64,000 nt of DNA from Mycogone perniciosa (GCA_025331125.1 JAOALB010000046.1:186001-250000); one strand, 5' to 3'. Shown: positions 36,797 to 50,463, counted from the first letter of the stretch. Translations and numbers: made by a program. The notes: a model not told the origin generated them from the sequence alone.

Positions 36797-38806
36797 CTAG
36801 ACAGTTTGATGGAGGCTTGGGATATCATTCATTTCGGTCCCGGAATCACTACCACGCCTCGAGGGTGTTGTTTCTTTCGATCTCGAAGTAAGTCTCTCTA
36901 GCGATGCAGGTTGCCTCTCTAGTGAGAATAGAGAGATCACTACCATGGCCGCACAAACAACAGTCATGACTCTAATCTCATCAGAAAAGGCTCCAGCGTA
37001 GACGGTCTTAACTAAATCTCTCTGGTTGACTGGGAGCTGTAATCCGGATAGCGGGGAGCGATGAAGGGCCTCGAGCTGTTCGTTGGTTAAGTGATCCAGA
37101 ACCTGGTTGACGTGAAGGTTGAAAATGACTGTGCAGATCGAAAGGCCGATACAGCCTCCCAAGACTCGAGCTTGTGCGACAGCTCCTTGTGCAGAGGCCC
37201 GTTCACTTTGTTCTGCGGCAAGAATATTGGTCATAATAGTAGCCGCCGAGAACGAGAGTCCAACTCCTAATCCAAATATTGCTTGATAAGCGTACTGGGC
37301 TGCTGCATTAGTATCAGTGCCCAGCACCGTTGCCATGAGACCAACACCTAGAAGTTGGAGACTAGACGCTCCGACGAGAGTGTACGAGGTGTTGTTCCGT
37401 TTACTGGATATTGCTCCACCCAGAAACGAACCAACTGCACAGGCACCCAACAACGGAAGTATATGGACCCCAGCCATGAGCACATTTTCGCCATTGACGA
37501 TTTGGAAGCGCTCTGGGATGATGATCGAGAGAGTGATGTACGGAAATCCGGTGAGTAGCGTAATGCTGAATCTTGTCAGTATTTCCCATGAGAATAAGGA
37601 AGCGTAATCACATACACAAGACCGACCAAGTAAACTCTCCGAAGCACGAGCCGTATCGGAAAGATTGGTTCAATAAGTCGATGTCGTTTTGTGTCCAACA
37701 ACACTTCCCACCAAATAAATGCGCCCCAGCTCAGTCCAGATACCACAAAGGCTGAGACTATTTCCGGGCTTCCCCATGCAAACGTCTGTGACCCAGCCTG
37801 TTGAACGGCAAATACAAGGAGGCCGGCGCTACAGAGAAGGGTAGCGCTGCCAAAGAAGTCAATTCTGGTGAAAGCCTCCCATGAGAGTAAATGGGAAACT
37901 TCTTCCTGCGGCCAGAAGTTGGTAATAGCCAGTATGGCAACAAGGCCAAAGGGGATACTGCACTGGCTTAGCAAATGTTGTCTAGTTACGTGTTAGACCT
38001 AGTACCCACTTCATATTGAAAAGCCATCTCCAGTCAGACAGTTGAGAGATTAAACCGCCGACGAGGGGCCCGAGGACGAACGCGACGGCAAGTGTGGCCC
38101 CAACCATAGCCCCAATAAGACTCGGCCGATGGACAGGTCCAACTTCAACAAGGGATATCTGCGTCAAGCTGTATAAGCCGGAGGCGCCCATGCCTTGAAA
38201 CGCACGACAGACGATCCTAACAAGATGTGAGCAAGTCACAGCGCCTATAAGTAGGTTTACCTACAGAGTAGTCATGGTCTTCGAGGAAGCACATCCCAAG
38301 GAGAATCCGATGAAAAGGACCCATGATAGAACCAACATATTTCTTCGGCCATATATGTCGCTGAGCTTTGAGATGCAGACAGCAAAACCTATGAGTGCCA
38401 GTCAGATTGCTGGCTTCTCTTAACGCAGAACTTTGCGATACAAACCCATGTAAGTCAACAGATAGGCTAGGACGATCCATGAGGCATTGACAAAATCGCC
38501 CAGGTCATTGGAAATCGTGACCAAGGACGTGGATACAATTGAAGTGTCGAGAGTAGAGAACAAAAGACCGACTAGGAGCCTGTACGAGGTTATTAGAGGA
38601 GTCAGACTTTGGGGAATCAGTTACCAGCCATACGATAGAATAAGGGCTACCTGACGCAGACCCGTGACTGGTGGGTTTGAAGTGCTAGACATGGCCTTTG
38701 TGTTGGAAATCTCGCTGCTTGAGGTGCTTGGGGCCTGCAGTCCTGACGCCATCTGGCCCAGAGATGGGTTTGGATATGAGAGCGACATGCGATATTCTGT
38801 TGCCAT
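36797..38806 (-). CDS. MFS transporter, DHA2-type drug/metabolite exporter, 585 aa
   Basis: Exons 38625-38806, 38446-38579, 38265-38388, 38010-38216, 37616-37957 and 36797-37565 sum to 1758 bases. Fourteen hydrophobic segments fit the DHA2 proton antiporter group. TM1 has LDTSIVSTSLVTI (the D1-like LDxTIV motif), the loop between TM2 and TM3 has KLSDIYGRR (motif A), TM4-TM5 has CRAFQGMGASGLYSLTQI and LGPLVGGLI (motif C), followed by DWRWLFNMNIPFG. The C-terminal tail is Ser/Arg-rich and ends NDIPSLHQTV. Head-to-head with the PKS across 3.6 kb, it is the most likely exporter of the PKS product; that link is inference from position. Confidence 0.92.
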
Positions 38807-40282
38807 AATCCCCCCACAAGATGCTGATTCTGAGAAATCCGAGCCTCAACTCCGTTGGTGAATTCCGACACACCGACTCGCGAGAGATGAGAATAGAGCG
38901 TCTCAGATCCAAAAAAGCAGTAGTGTTGATGGCTAAGGTTTTGTACACGCAAGCCGAAAAAGCACCTTTCCTCGTGACTCTGCCCAAGGAGAGCATCCAG
39001 GAAAGATCGCTTTGCTGCAGCCGAGATAAGTATGGATAGTGGCAGCTACGGGATGATTTGCAGTTTCCCAGTGGAATCGCCAAGTTAAATCATCAAACCT
39101 GCCGAGACGCAAAATTGAGGTTGTCCAGTTCCTTTCTAAGCTTTTTCTTTCATATCAAGCCGTAAGCGGCCGCGAATTGGTCTCGAGTCGACGAAAGGCA
39201 TTGGAGCCGAAGTCAGACATGGCCTCGCTGAGACAAGTCGGCAAGCCGAAGCAATGCATAGAAGATTTCTTGTTACCTCGTTAAGGAAATTCACTGATTA
39301 AGTATCTGAAACATTTCTCGCAGCGGTTGTACTATGGCAAAGCATTCGTTCACAGAGCTGCATCTACCCTGTGTCTCACTAAGCAGCTGCAACAACGCTG
39401 GCCAAAGAATGAAACAGGACCTTCTTTGGCGGTTCCCTGTCCAACAGGCATGGAAACGGCGGGCCATGGCCAGTATTTGTCCAACTCGGAACCGAGCTAA
39501 CCCGGAGTTGCTGTGGGAGTTGTAATCTAGAAATCCCTATGACAACCTCTTCCTCCATTGCTTTGTTGAAACGTGGTTGTTCGAATTCGACAAAGAGGAA
39601 GCAAGTGCGATTGTTTTCTGGAGATCAAGATGCTCAGTGAAAAACACCATACACGATCAGTATAATGGTAGCCAAAGATCCAGCAAATTTGTGAAACTCC
39701 TCCTTGGGTTGCAACGTTGTATCGTTCAAGACAATGCGAGGGCAGGGGCCGCATGCATGAATATCTGACTGGCTATCGACACGGGCATCCGTCAGTCTGT
39801 GTTCTGGTGATACTGATCTCAGCCAGTAGAATCCGTACGCTGGCATGGGAAGATGACTGCTGGATCTGCGTTACGCGAGACTCGTTTCACGCGTGCGAGG
39901 ACTTGCACCAACATGATCCCCCGTGGCCATTTTGCTACACACTTGGCGGTTGGGGGAAGCCCAGTACCACTCACATTCAACCTATGACCCGCATCGAAGA
40001 CATGCATGTGACAAGAGAGATCTCCACGCTCACGAACCAGGCGAATTGGTGCAACGGTCGAGGCACAGACACTTCAGGGTCTCAGCATCAGAAAGTTCGT
40101 GGTCAGTGCTATCACGGCTAGGAATCTCGATGGCTTCTCGGCTAGCCTGTGGTTTGTGTCACCGGATTGCAAAGCCGAAGAGGGCTATCGTGTCACAATA
40201 TCGACGCCATTGGTTGGATAGCACCATGCCGCCCTGTATGACAGGCAGGGCACAAGGCAGCCGTTACAGCAAGAGCCAAAGG

Positions 40283-40311
40283 AAAAGCAAAAGCAAAAGC
40301 AAAAGCAAAAG
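40283..40311. repeat. AAAAGC hexamer tandem repeat
   Basis: Almost five copies of AAAAGC in a row. Confidence 0.9.
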
Positions 40312-40981
40312 TATGAACTGGAGCAGCGGGGCTCTCAGCTCTGGACCGAAGGGCGCAATGTGGCCCTCTGATGAGGATGACGACGATCGTGAGGGTGGTG
40401 TTGTTGCTGTGGAATGGTCTTGGAATCGGATCTTCTGTCATGGCTAGTGACCACGTGACGAGGCTAAATATCATCTCCAAGGATTCAACATGACAGCCAA
40501 CAACACATCTGCTAACTACCTATTGAGTTTCAGCTATTAATAAAATCGAGACCAAGCTACCAAATGCTCAGTGTCATGGAAATGTCCAAGAAAAAGTACC
40601 AACGCCTCTATCAATTCGCCCCTGTCCCCCGTGTTGGTATCGCATTTATGGATGGATCATGGGCATATTACTCTTCGAGGACAACTTTGTTGGTTCTCTG
40701 CCCTTTCCTTGTCGGATTTGTAATGCAATTATGGCTTTGCTTCACAGAAAGTGGGCGGCTTAGGCTGGTCTGTTGGTGGTTCCATGCTATTCATGCTATT
40801 GTCCTGCATTTGTTCTCTCTAGCTCTGCTACCCTGGCCCCCATATTGACATATCCAGAAGTCTTTGCGCGCCACAACCGGTGGGTGTTATATCGAGGATA
40901 CCGAGCGATCTACATCTCATCGATCTCGATGCTACCCGTAAAGGATACGCTGTACTTCATTGCTCGCGGCGCCAAATCATA

Positions 40982-41002
40982 TCCAAGTCCAAGTCCAAGT
41001 CC
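40982..41002. repeat. TCCAAG hexamer tandem repeat
   Basis: Three and a half copies of TCCAAG. Confidence 0.9.
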
Positions 41003-42446
41003 TGTCGCGCAATCATGTCAGCTGGGCCCATGGCCAAATGTCTCTACCCGTGCGTCCTCGATACACGTGGTGATTACGTTGGGTCACTACCTACAATTAG
41101 TTTCATCGACGAGCACGGTTGGTCGCCATGGGGCCTATTGATGAACCCATTTTGCCATTGTTGAACAGATTGAAGCTTGCGGAGCACTGTCCTGCTGCTG
41201 GCTACCTGCCTTCGGGAGTTTGGCCGATCCGGATCCAAACCTGGGTCCAACCTCTGTGGCTTGAACCTAGAAACTTCTATTGCTATCTTGTTGCCTGGCG
41301 ATAAAAAGAACCCTGTTGGCATGCCTAGAGAATTCGGACTTTTCTTCTATGCGTTCGGCTGCCCCAGGAACAGAGATAGGATATTGTGATAAGAAACTGT
41401 GAAACACCATAGATGCATCAAGCTTACTCTCTGAAGCTACACCCGTTCGCCATCCAGGAGCTTCTTCTGGGTGATTGCGTAAAGCCCGGGGAGTTATCAA
41501 CCGGCCGAGCCGCGACATCGTTCCTTTGGGCAATGATCGCGAGCTTCTTTCTCGTCCAAGAATGTATGCTACAATTACATCGTAGGGGATAAAAGCGGCT
41601 AGAAAACGTTCCTTGGCCCGACGCCATGATACTCTGTGTTTCATATGCACAGCGCGTGGGTACAGATGGGTCATCTCCCGTGGTAGTTGAGCCACCTCAT
41701 GGCCATTGTCTCATGAAGCCAGCATATTGACGCCCATTTCCTGATGGCCCACGATCATTGCTACTACTTTGAAGCTATGGACTTTTCGTGGTCGGGTTCC
41801 ATCATGCTGGGATGAAATCCCACCAACCGCCTTGGTGAATGTCGGTCCCCAGATGTCTGTTTGTGGCCGCCCGTGCCTTGTTGGTGGTGCGTGGCGACAA
41901 TGTGGGAGCTATCTTTGAGCTTGGAATAGCAATCACAATACCCCCCTGCGTCATGACCAACAGTGGATGCACGGAGAAGAATGTTACGACTTGGAACGGG
42001 GCAGTGAGCATCCGCTAGTGAATATGTTCCCCAGAATGATGCCAGTTAGTTTGGCAATCAGAGAAGAGCCCCGGATTGCTTTGAGAACTACATGTAGACC
42101 CGATGTGCCCGCTCTCTGTTCCATTTCTTGAGGCACTCATTATCTCGCTGATTCCCGAGATGAGCCATATTCGTCCGATGTCTGATGCTGAGCCTTAGAC
42201 ATCAACGTCACTTGATACTAGTGCAAGCAATCAAGTGAGTCGAGTCCGTTTGTCTGAAGTTGTTTGCATCCGATTAAAAAAAGAAGTTCGGTTTAACTAC
42301 CTTGGATTCACCACCTGGCCACGACCTGAAGGGGCCGGGCTCCTTTCTGCAACTGGTGGGTTTGTCCTTACTTGAGAATTCAACAAAGTCGACAACCAAC
42401 AACCAAACAACATTCACCCATCCACTTGACTGATCATAGCCAAACG

Positions 42447-45400
42447 ATGGACGACATTGCGGTTGTCGGTCTTGGTCTACGATTCCCGGGGAATGCGACC
42501 TCCCCCGAGGAATTGTGGAATGTTTTGGAGCGCAAAGAGTCTCAGTGGTCAGAGTTTCCCAAGGACCGTCTCAATATTGATGGTTATTACCACCCAAGCG
42601 GGCAGAGGCAGGGAGGAGTACGTCTTCTGTCACCCCAGTCATTGATCTCACTGACCCGTCAAAGATATCCTTTCGAGGTGGCCATTTCCTGAAAGATGAT
42701 ATTGCCGCCTTTGATGCTTCAGTAGGTTTCTATCCCTCTTGAAATTTGGGCCGTGATGAACTCACATGACTCCTAGTTCTTCTCTATTCCCACAGAGGAG
42801 GCCACGGCTGTTGATCCACAACAGCGAATGCTTCTCGAAGTTTCATATGAAGCTCTTGAGAACGGTATGGCGTCACTTGTCCTGGAAGGCTGATTGATGG
42901 AGAGCACTGACAACTCCGCCCTGATTTAGCCGGTATTAGGAAAGAAGATATCGACGGAAGTGACGCCGCTGTCTATGTTGGCTCTTTTGTAAAAGGTAGG
43001 CGCCTTCCCGTCTGCTAAATCGTGCATTTAGAGAGCCCATACTGATCTTCCTTCTTTCAGATTATGAGCAAGTCTGTCTTCGAGATCCAGACTGGGCACC
43101 ACAGTATGCTGCAACAGGCAACGGAATCGCCATCATGGCGAACCGAATCTCATACGCCCTTAATCTCCATGGGCCGAGCATGACCATCGACACTGGCTGC
43201 AGCGGGAGTCTGATCGCGGTACATTTAGCGGCACAAACCATTCGAACTGGTGAATCATCTTTGGTAAGACCAGATGGCAATTGATGTCTTTCGGGTGATG
43301 ATCAACCACTGACCTGGAACAGGCGATTGCTGCTGGTGCTGGAATGATCCTATCTCCAAACACCATGATGCCCATGACTGCATTAAACTTCCTAAGCCCT
43401 GACGGCAAATGCTTCACCTTTGATTCCCGTGCAAACGGATATGGAAGAGGCGAGGGAATTGGTGTTGTCATCATGAAGCGTCTTTCAGAGGCTCTGCGCG
43501 ATAATGATACCATCCATGCTGTGATCCGAGCCACCAGCACCAACCAAGACGGTCGCACTCCCGGTAAGTAAAGGCCAACAACTTTGGTGTATTTTCCTAA
43601 TGATATCGGCCCAGGCATAACACTCCCGAGTAAAGAGGCTCAGGTTGCCAATATCCGCTCCATATATGCATCAGCCGGCCTTGACTTCAACCAAACCGCC
43701 TACGTCGAGTGTCATGGAACAGGAACCCAGGCTGGTGATTGGAGAGAGCTCAAAGCCATCTCTGAAACAATTTCAGCTGGGCGTTCGATCGACAATCCGG
43801 TCGTTGTTGGCTCCGTAAAGACCAATATCGGCCATCTTGGGGGTGCTGCGGGAATAGCAGGTTTGATCAAGGGAGTTCTGGCGTTGGAACACGGCCGTAT
43901 TCCCCCAAATATCAACTTCATCAAAGGCAACACGAACATCGATTTCGAGAGCTGGAAAATCAAGGTAAGTAATCACCCTCCCCTCCAGGGTGTGTGCTGA
44001 TTGATAACATATTGCAGGTTCCCACAGAGATGCTTGACTGGCCCGTTCCCGGCACTCGCAGAGTCAGTGTGAACTGCTTCGGATTCGGTGGTTCAAATGC
44101 TCATGTTATCATGGACGAGGCTCCAGCCTATCTTTCATCCAGAGGTTTGAAGGGGAATCATTCTTCTTCTTTAGACTCCTCTTCAGCAACCAATAGCGTT
44201 GGCCAAGCTGTTACCCCTGAGTTTCGATTGTTCTGCTATTCATCACATGACAAGAAGGGCGTTGGGCGCATCATGGACTCTCATGTTGTCCCGCTCGAAC
44301 TGAAACCAGAAGCCAGTTCCACTGATTACCTACGCAATTATGCATACACCCTTAATTGCCGTCGATCGAACCTTGAATGGAAGGGATTCCTTGTGGCTGA
44401 CTCGGCCACCGCTTTGGTATCCAAGATCCGGGACTTTGACCAGACCTCAATCAAGCGTTCATCAACGGAGAAGCAGCCCAAACTTGGCTTCATCTTCTGC
44501 GGACAGGGTGCTCAGTGGGCCCAAATGGGCAAAGACCTAATGTCCTTCGAAATCTTCAATGCCAGTCTTAGCGAAGCCAGTTGCTATATGCAGGCGGCCC
44601 TAGGTGCCCCATTCAACCTTGTTGAAGAAATCTTCAAAGACGCCAAACATTCGCGCATTTCTCATGCTGAGATTTCTCAGCCTGCCACAACGGCACTTCA
44701 AGTTGCACTTGTCGATCTGCTGCATTCATTCGGGATTTTCCCCAAGCAGGTTGTCGGACATTCTTCAGGAGAAATGGCCGCCGCTTACGCCGCCGGAGCC
44801 ATATCACGAGACGATGCTTGGAAGATAGCCTACTACCGTGGTCTTGCTGCTGTCAGTATTCCAATCCGAGCACCAAAACTAAGAGGGGGCATGATGGTAG
44901 TCGGAATGTCCTTTGAGGACGCAACGAAATACTTGATGTCAGTCGACAAATCAGCCCAAGTGGCTTGCGTCAACAGTCCTCGCTCAATCACGATATCAGG
45001 CCAGGCAGACGCCATTGCATTTATCGCCAACGACTTGCGTCAGAAGAATGTGTTTTGCAGGGTTCTCGATGTCAAGGTTGCTTACCATTCCTCCCACATG
45101 AAGTTGGTTGAGTACGACTACAAAGAGTCTCTCAGCGATTTGGTCGCAACGAAATGTCGCGAAGATGTCAGCATGTTCTCATCAGTTACCGGCGGACTTG
45201 TGACAGGAATTGAGCTGGATGCTGGATATTGGGCTAAGAATCTGGTCTCTCCTGTGCAATACGTTGCAGCAGTTCAGACAATGATGAGTCTTACCGCGGA
45301 TGAGAGACCAGACTTGCTTGTCGAAATCAGCCCTGGTGCTGCCCTTCGATCACCTACGACAGATATTCTGGCTGCTGTTGACGATACTCCCAACACCACA

Positions 45401-48400
45401 TATTACTCTGTTCTAGATCGGAAGATCAGTGGCCCCGAAGCGCTGCTGGGGCTTGTTGGAGAGCTGTGGTCTGGGGGTTATCCCGTCGATATGAAGGCTG
45501 TCGTATCGCGGACCGTCAAGACGACTCCCCTGAAGTGTCTCTCCGATTTGCCCTCATATCCATGGAACCATACCAGGAGGTACTGGCATGAATCTCACAT
45601 GAGTTTGGAAAACCGTTTTAGGCAGTATCCTAGACAGGACCTCATCGGTTCTCTCACCCCATATTCTCTGCCTTTTGAGTCTAAGTGGCGCGGTTTCCTA
45701 CGCATTTCTGAGAATCCCTGGATTCAAGACCATCAAGTTCAAAAGACGGTCATCTATCCAGCTGCTGGCATGGTATCCATGGTTCTGGAAGGAGCAAAGC
45801 AGATATCTCAAGGTGCTCAAAATCTGCTTGGATACGAGATAACTGACATGAATGTCGAAAAAGCAATGCTCATTCCCAACACAGCTCATGGCCTCGAGGT
45901 GACCATGAGTCTGAAGACTAGCCCCGACAGCGCCACTACCGAGGATGGTAAACTAGGCGTACACCAATTCGTCATCTACTCAAAGCCCCTGGACCGGCCT
46001 TGGGAGCGACATGCCAGCGGAACCCTGCGATTTCACTACAAAGTTGGCGATTGGGAAGCTGGCTTCCGATCTCATGAGGCTCACTATAAAACACTCAATG
46101 AATCCTGCACGGAGTCGCTTATTCCACGCCAAATGTATGAACACCTGGATGCCGTTGGAATGAACTACGGCCCCCTGTTCCAAAACATCACAGAGGTTCG
46201 CAAGGGGGGTAATTCATGTGTGAGCAGGGTTCGTATTCCGGACACCAAATCGAAAATGCCAGCCAAATTCGAATACCCGCATCTTCTTCACCCCGCAACC
46301 CTGGATTCCATGATCCAGACACTATTAGCTATCGAGCCGCTGACCATGGTGCCGGTCTTCATTGGAAGCCTCTTTGTATCGGCAAACCTAGGAGGAGCAG
46401 AGTCTGGCACCGACTTTACGGGCCATTCCACAGTCAACCTCAGCGGTATTCGAAATGCAGAGGCAACCATTGTGATGAAACAGGAGAAGTTTGACAATGC
46501 TTATGTCGTCATTGACGGTCTTCGTTTGACTGAATTGGCAACCCCGTCGCCTCGAGAGGGTGGCTTCTTACCCACCCACCGCCAGCTCTGCTCTCAAATC
46601 GAGTGGAATCAAGACGCCACCTTCGCATCGCCCACTTCCTTTGAAGAACAGGTGTCCCTGCTCGCTCACAAATATCCAGGCCTATCGATCCTCCAACTTG
46701 GAGGAACCTACCAGTTGACTTTGGCAGCGTTTGGCGTTGTGTCAGCTGATCACGAAGAGACTCCACGACTGTTGAGATATAGCATCTGCGCCGATGACGA
46801 TACCGTGTCTCGGGCTCTAACTTTGGCTAACGAAATGTCATTAACGCCCTATGTGGAGATGATCTCCGATTATTCGAACATCCAGGCTCAATATAATTTG
46901 ATCGTTGTCTGCGATGACCTCGGAGCTAATGCAGACAGCCTGAAGAAGAATTTGAAGGCTGGTGGCGTTCTCCTGAAGCAGATCGTGGAAACAGATAACG
47001 AATTCGAGCTGAATTCTGAGGGATCCCAAATTGATGGGGTATGCAAATCCAATGGAGTCCACGAGACCAGCAACGGGACTAATGGCTCCATCAATGGCAC
47101 AAATGGTTTCATCAATGGAGACCAGAAGCACAGCAATTATGTCAAAGAGCCCAACAATGGAGTGAACAGTTCCAGCAACGGAATCCATGAGACCAGAAAT
47201 GGTCATGAGAACTCTGAAGGTGTCAAATTGCAAAATAGTATTCACCAGGATCCTAGTGTTCATTTCGTTGATGTTAATGGCACCAAAATCGTCATGGATG
47301 CTTACAGAAGCCGGGAGGCATCTGTAGGAGGGGCCACAAAGACTATCATCTTGACGCCTCAAGAATTTGGTCCGGAGGTCCAGGGTTTTATCGATGCTAT
47401 CAAGAATCTTGAAGATGGCGGTCAACTTAAATTCTCGGTATCTTTCATGTCCGTTGGAGATGTACTGGGAAGTGAATCCCAGCTTGTGGGCAGGATTGTC
47501 ATCTCACTGCTGGATTTCTCCGGTATCGTGTCTCGAGACAGCTCAGTGTATCACTGGGAAGAGAATGACTTCAACACCTTTCACACGTTGCAGAAGCATG
47601 CTAAGCGCATTCTCTGGATAACGCGTGGAGCACATATGAATCCCAAAAACCCGAAAGGAGGACCATTTTTAGGTATCGCTAGAACACTGATGTCAGAAGA
47701 TCCCCTCAAAACGATCATCAACCTCGACCTAGGAGTGGAATCAAAGCTTGGAGATCAGTCTGTGATTCAGAATGTCATGTCCGTGTACAACGCCGCTTTC
47801 GCTACCAAGTCGACGTCAGGCCCACGAGAAACGGAATACGCAGAAGATGCAGGGAAACTTTATATTCCTCGTCTCATAACCGTCCCGCCTATGAACCGGC
47901 TCATTGAAGGTGCCAAGCTCCTCGGTGGCTTTAACCGGAAAACCTTTGCTAGTTACCAATCCATTCACCCTCAGGGATTTGGCCTCCAGCTCACCATCGC
48001 CAAGCCTAGCATTGACGAGGACAGCTTGTACTTTACAGAGTTTGAGCCTCGTGAGCTCAAGCCTGACGAAGTTGAAATCGTCTTCCAAGAAGCACCTCTT
48101 TCTTTCTTGGATATTGAGACTATCATGGGAAGAACTGATGGTTCAACCGTCGGAGTTGACGTCAAGGGCCTAGTTAAGCGAGTTGGAAGCGAAGTCTCAG
48201 GCTTGTCTGCAGGGGATGATGTTGTTGCATTGGTCACTGGCGGCGCAATTCAGAATGTGCTGAACGTCAAGAGTCAGTTTGTCAAGCGTATTGACACCAA
48301 TATTGTCCCAAGTTTTCTCATCAGTGCCTACTATGCGCTCTTCCATGTCGGCAGAGCTGGGCGTGGACGCAAAGTTTTGGTCCATGCTGGTGCAAGCGCG

Positions 48401-50204
48401 TTTGGTCTCATTGCTATTGACCTGGCACTTGCAGCTGGCGCCGAGGTCTTTGCAACTATCGTTGGATCGGAGTCTGCTCAACAACGAGATACTCTTGAGA
48501 AGCACGGGGTATCCAAACATCATATTCTCGATGTGGAGTCTAGCGGTTTTGTCGTGACGTTGCAAGAGCTCACAGATGGCAAGGGCGTGGACGTTGTGTA
48601 CAACCCCACGCTAGAGAATACTGAGGCCAACTTCAAGTGTGTTCGAAAGTGTAAGTCCATTCTCCCATTGGTATTTTTTGACGTAGTTTTCTGACCGACT
48701 CGCAGGTGGTAGCATTATTCAGTTCGCGAACAAGTCTCTGGCACCTAACACTACTCGAACGCCACCAGTATCTCTTACTATCGTGAATCTTGACCTCCAG
48801 CAGCTCCTTGCAGAGGATCCGGATTTCGTTGCAGAACTGTTCGACCGTGCCACGGAGCTAATTTCAGGGCTCCCCTCTGAACCTGCGCTGTCTGCCGAGT
48901 TGAAGCAAGACTTCGGAATTGGTAAGCTCGAAGATGGCTTGAAGCACATTCAGCAAACCCCGTACTTCGGCTTTGTATCGGTAACAGCTGGCTCCAACGA
49001 TTCTGGCCAGGTCTCTGTTCTCAACACCCGTTTGACAAAACTTCTGCATGAATCTCTGGATTCAGAAGGCACATACTTGTTAGCTGGTGGCCTTGGTGGC
49101 CTTGGACGTAGTGTCGCTGAGCTTCTTGTTGACAACGGCGCTCGACATATCGCTTTCTTATCCCGATCTGGGGCATCCTCTGAGGCGGCGAAATCACTCA
49201 TTCAGGATCTCCAGAACAAGGGTATTGATGCACGAGCGTACGCCACCGACATTTGCGACAGGGCCTCGTTACAGAAAGTTATCGATAACACCCTCAATGC
49301 AGAGATGCCACCAATTCGCGGAGTCTTCCAGTGCGCAGCCGTTATAAGGGACTCCATGTTTGACAACATGACCTTTGATGATTGGAACGCGTCAATCCAG
49401 CCAAAGACAGTGGGAACCCGGAACTTGATGCAAGCAATCACGGCTGCTGGTCATGACCCATTCTACATCTTCCTTGCTAGCTCTGTCGGTGTCATTGGAA
49501 ACCGTGGTCAGGCTGGTTACGCAGCTGGAAACTGTTTCGAGGATTCAATGGCACGGTATTGCCGACTACAGGGCAAGCATGCTGTGTCCATAGACCTCGG
49601 CCCAGTCCTCGGAGCTGGTATGCTCGTAGAAGACGAACAACTCTTGGATATTCTCCGCGCCAGCGGTTGGTATGGGATCCGGTACGGAGACTTCCTGAGG
49701 ATCGTTTCGCACTGCATCACCGGAGAGATTGTACCAGGAATCCCAATGCCGCCTCAGATATCATTGGGAATTGGTACCGGTGGAATGATATATCAGAATC
49801 GGCCCTCGGATCCGTATTGGAGTCGTACTGCCACATACTCATACATGAACATTGTGGACGTTCCGCCGCCAGACTTGAGTGTCGCGTCTGGTCCAGTCAA
49901 CGTCGACATGAAATCCATGCTCACCTCTGCCGCCGACCTGGACACCGCCTCGGTCATTATCCGCACAAGTCTTTCTATCATGCTGTCCAAGGCGATGAAC
50001 ATGTTGCCTGAGGAGATTGACGTCAACAGGCCACCCAATGCGTATGGTGTGGACTCTCTGGTGGCGGTTGGCGTTCGGAACTGGTTGTTGGGCAACACGG
50101 GAGTGAAGGTTTCGGTGTTTGAGATATTGAGCGAATCCACCATTGCTGAGATGTCCCGGGAGATTGCAGAAAAGGGTGGATATGGTGTGAACAAGGACGA
50201 GTAA
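42447..50204 (+). CDS. highly reducing type I polyketide synthase, 2435 aa
   Basis: Iterative synthase building a reduced polyketide. Nine exons (42447-42617, 42665-42721, 42777-42864, 42930-42995, 43061-43263, 43323-43563, 43615-43964, 44018-48650, 48706-50204) sum to 7308 bases. KS: catalytic C174 in DTGCSGSL (usually DTACSSSL), H309 in VECHGTGT, H349 in NIGH. AT: S641 in GHSSGE. DH: H964 in IQDHQVQKTVIYPAAG (Lys replaces the usual Gly) and D1155 in HPATLDSM. C-methyltransferase: only a remnant around 1281 (SILQLGGTY). An Asn/Gly/Ser-rich linker follows at about 1400-1465. ER: from about 1720, but the NADPH motif near 1848 reads HAGASAFG instead of HAAAGGVG and VLNSLSG is VYNPTLEN, so probably inactive. 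KR: GGLGGLG at 2064 and Y2208 in AGYAAGN, intact. ACP: S2387 in GVDSL. No release domain. Confidence 0.95.
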
Positions 50205-50463
50205 AATGGCCTGAGAAACGAAGACAGGTTTGAGATGGCCACATGGGGCATGTATGATAATGATGGAGAACGAACTTTTGCTTTAGGGACTTGGGAATAA
50301 ATGGACAATGGTTTCTTTGTAAGATTGATGTCGCTGCCAGGATCTGTGTTGTTTGTTCTTTGAGTAGGTAGTGAGTATCGATGATAGGGGCAAAAAAAAC
50401 ATGGCTTCCAGCTCCAAAACATGAGATTATTGTGTGAAAAGTGGCAAAAAAAGAATGTGTCAT
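50205..50463. other. PKS 3' region
   Basis: Short convergent interval between the PKS stop and the minus-strand tRNA gene; contains A-runs at about 50393-50399 and 50446-50452. Confidence 0.6.
50446..50452 (-). terminator. RNA polymerase III terminator
   Basis: A run of seven T on the minus strand, 12 bases past the tRNA discriminator base, as expected for a Pol III stop signal. Confidence 0.75.

Larger units (their letters stand above)
38807..42446. other. 3.6-kb gene-poor gap between transporter and PKS
   Basis: No gene could be supported on either strand. Open frames are short and not protein-like. One minus-strand stretch near 41600 (RFLAAFIPYDVIVAYILGRE) resembles a membrane segment of fungal integral membrane proteins of unknown function, and another near 41930 (TQGGIVIAIPSSK) is hydrophobic, but they are in separate frames and do not join. 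It also contains two short tandem repeats (40283-40311, 40982-41002). The TACGGAGTA 9-mer is absent here. It may be decayed former cluster genes plus the two promoters. Confidence 0.45.

Noticed and set aside
41267..41695. 142-residue minus-strand frame with a membrane-like segment
   Set aside because: Only about 20 residues look like a known type of membrane helix; the rest is not protein-like and the other hydrophobic fragment near 41930 lies in the wrong order for that family. Kept only as a hint of decay.
46841..47425. 194-residue minus-strand frame inside the PKS
   Set aside because: Antisense to the well-supported PKS exon; its Ile/Val/Asp-rich repeats mirror the Asn/Gly linker.
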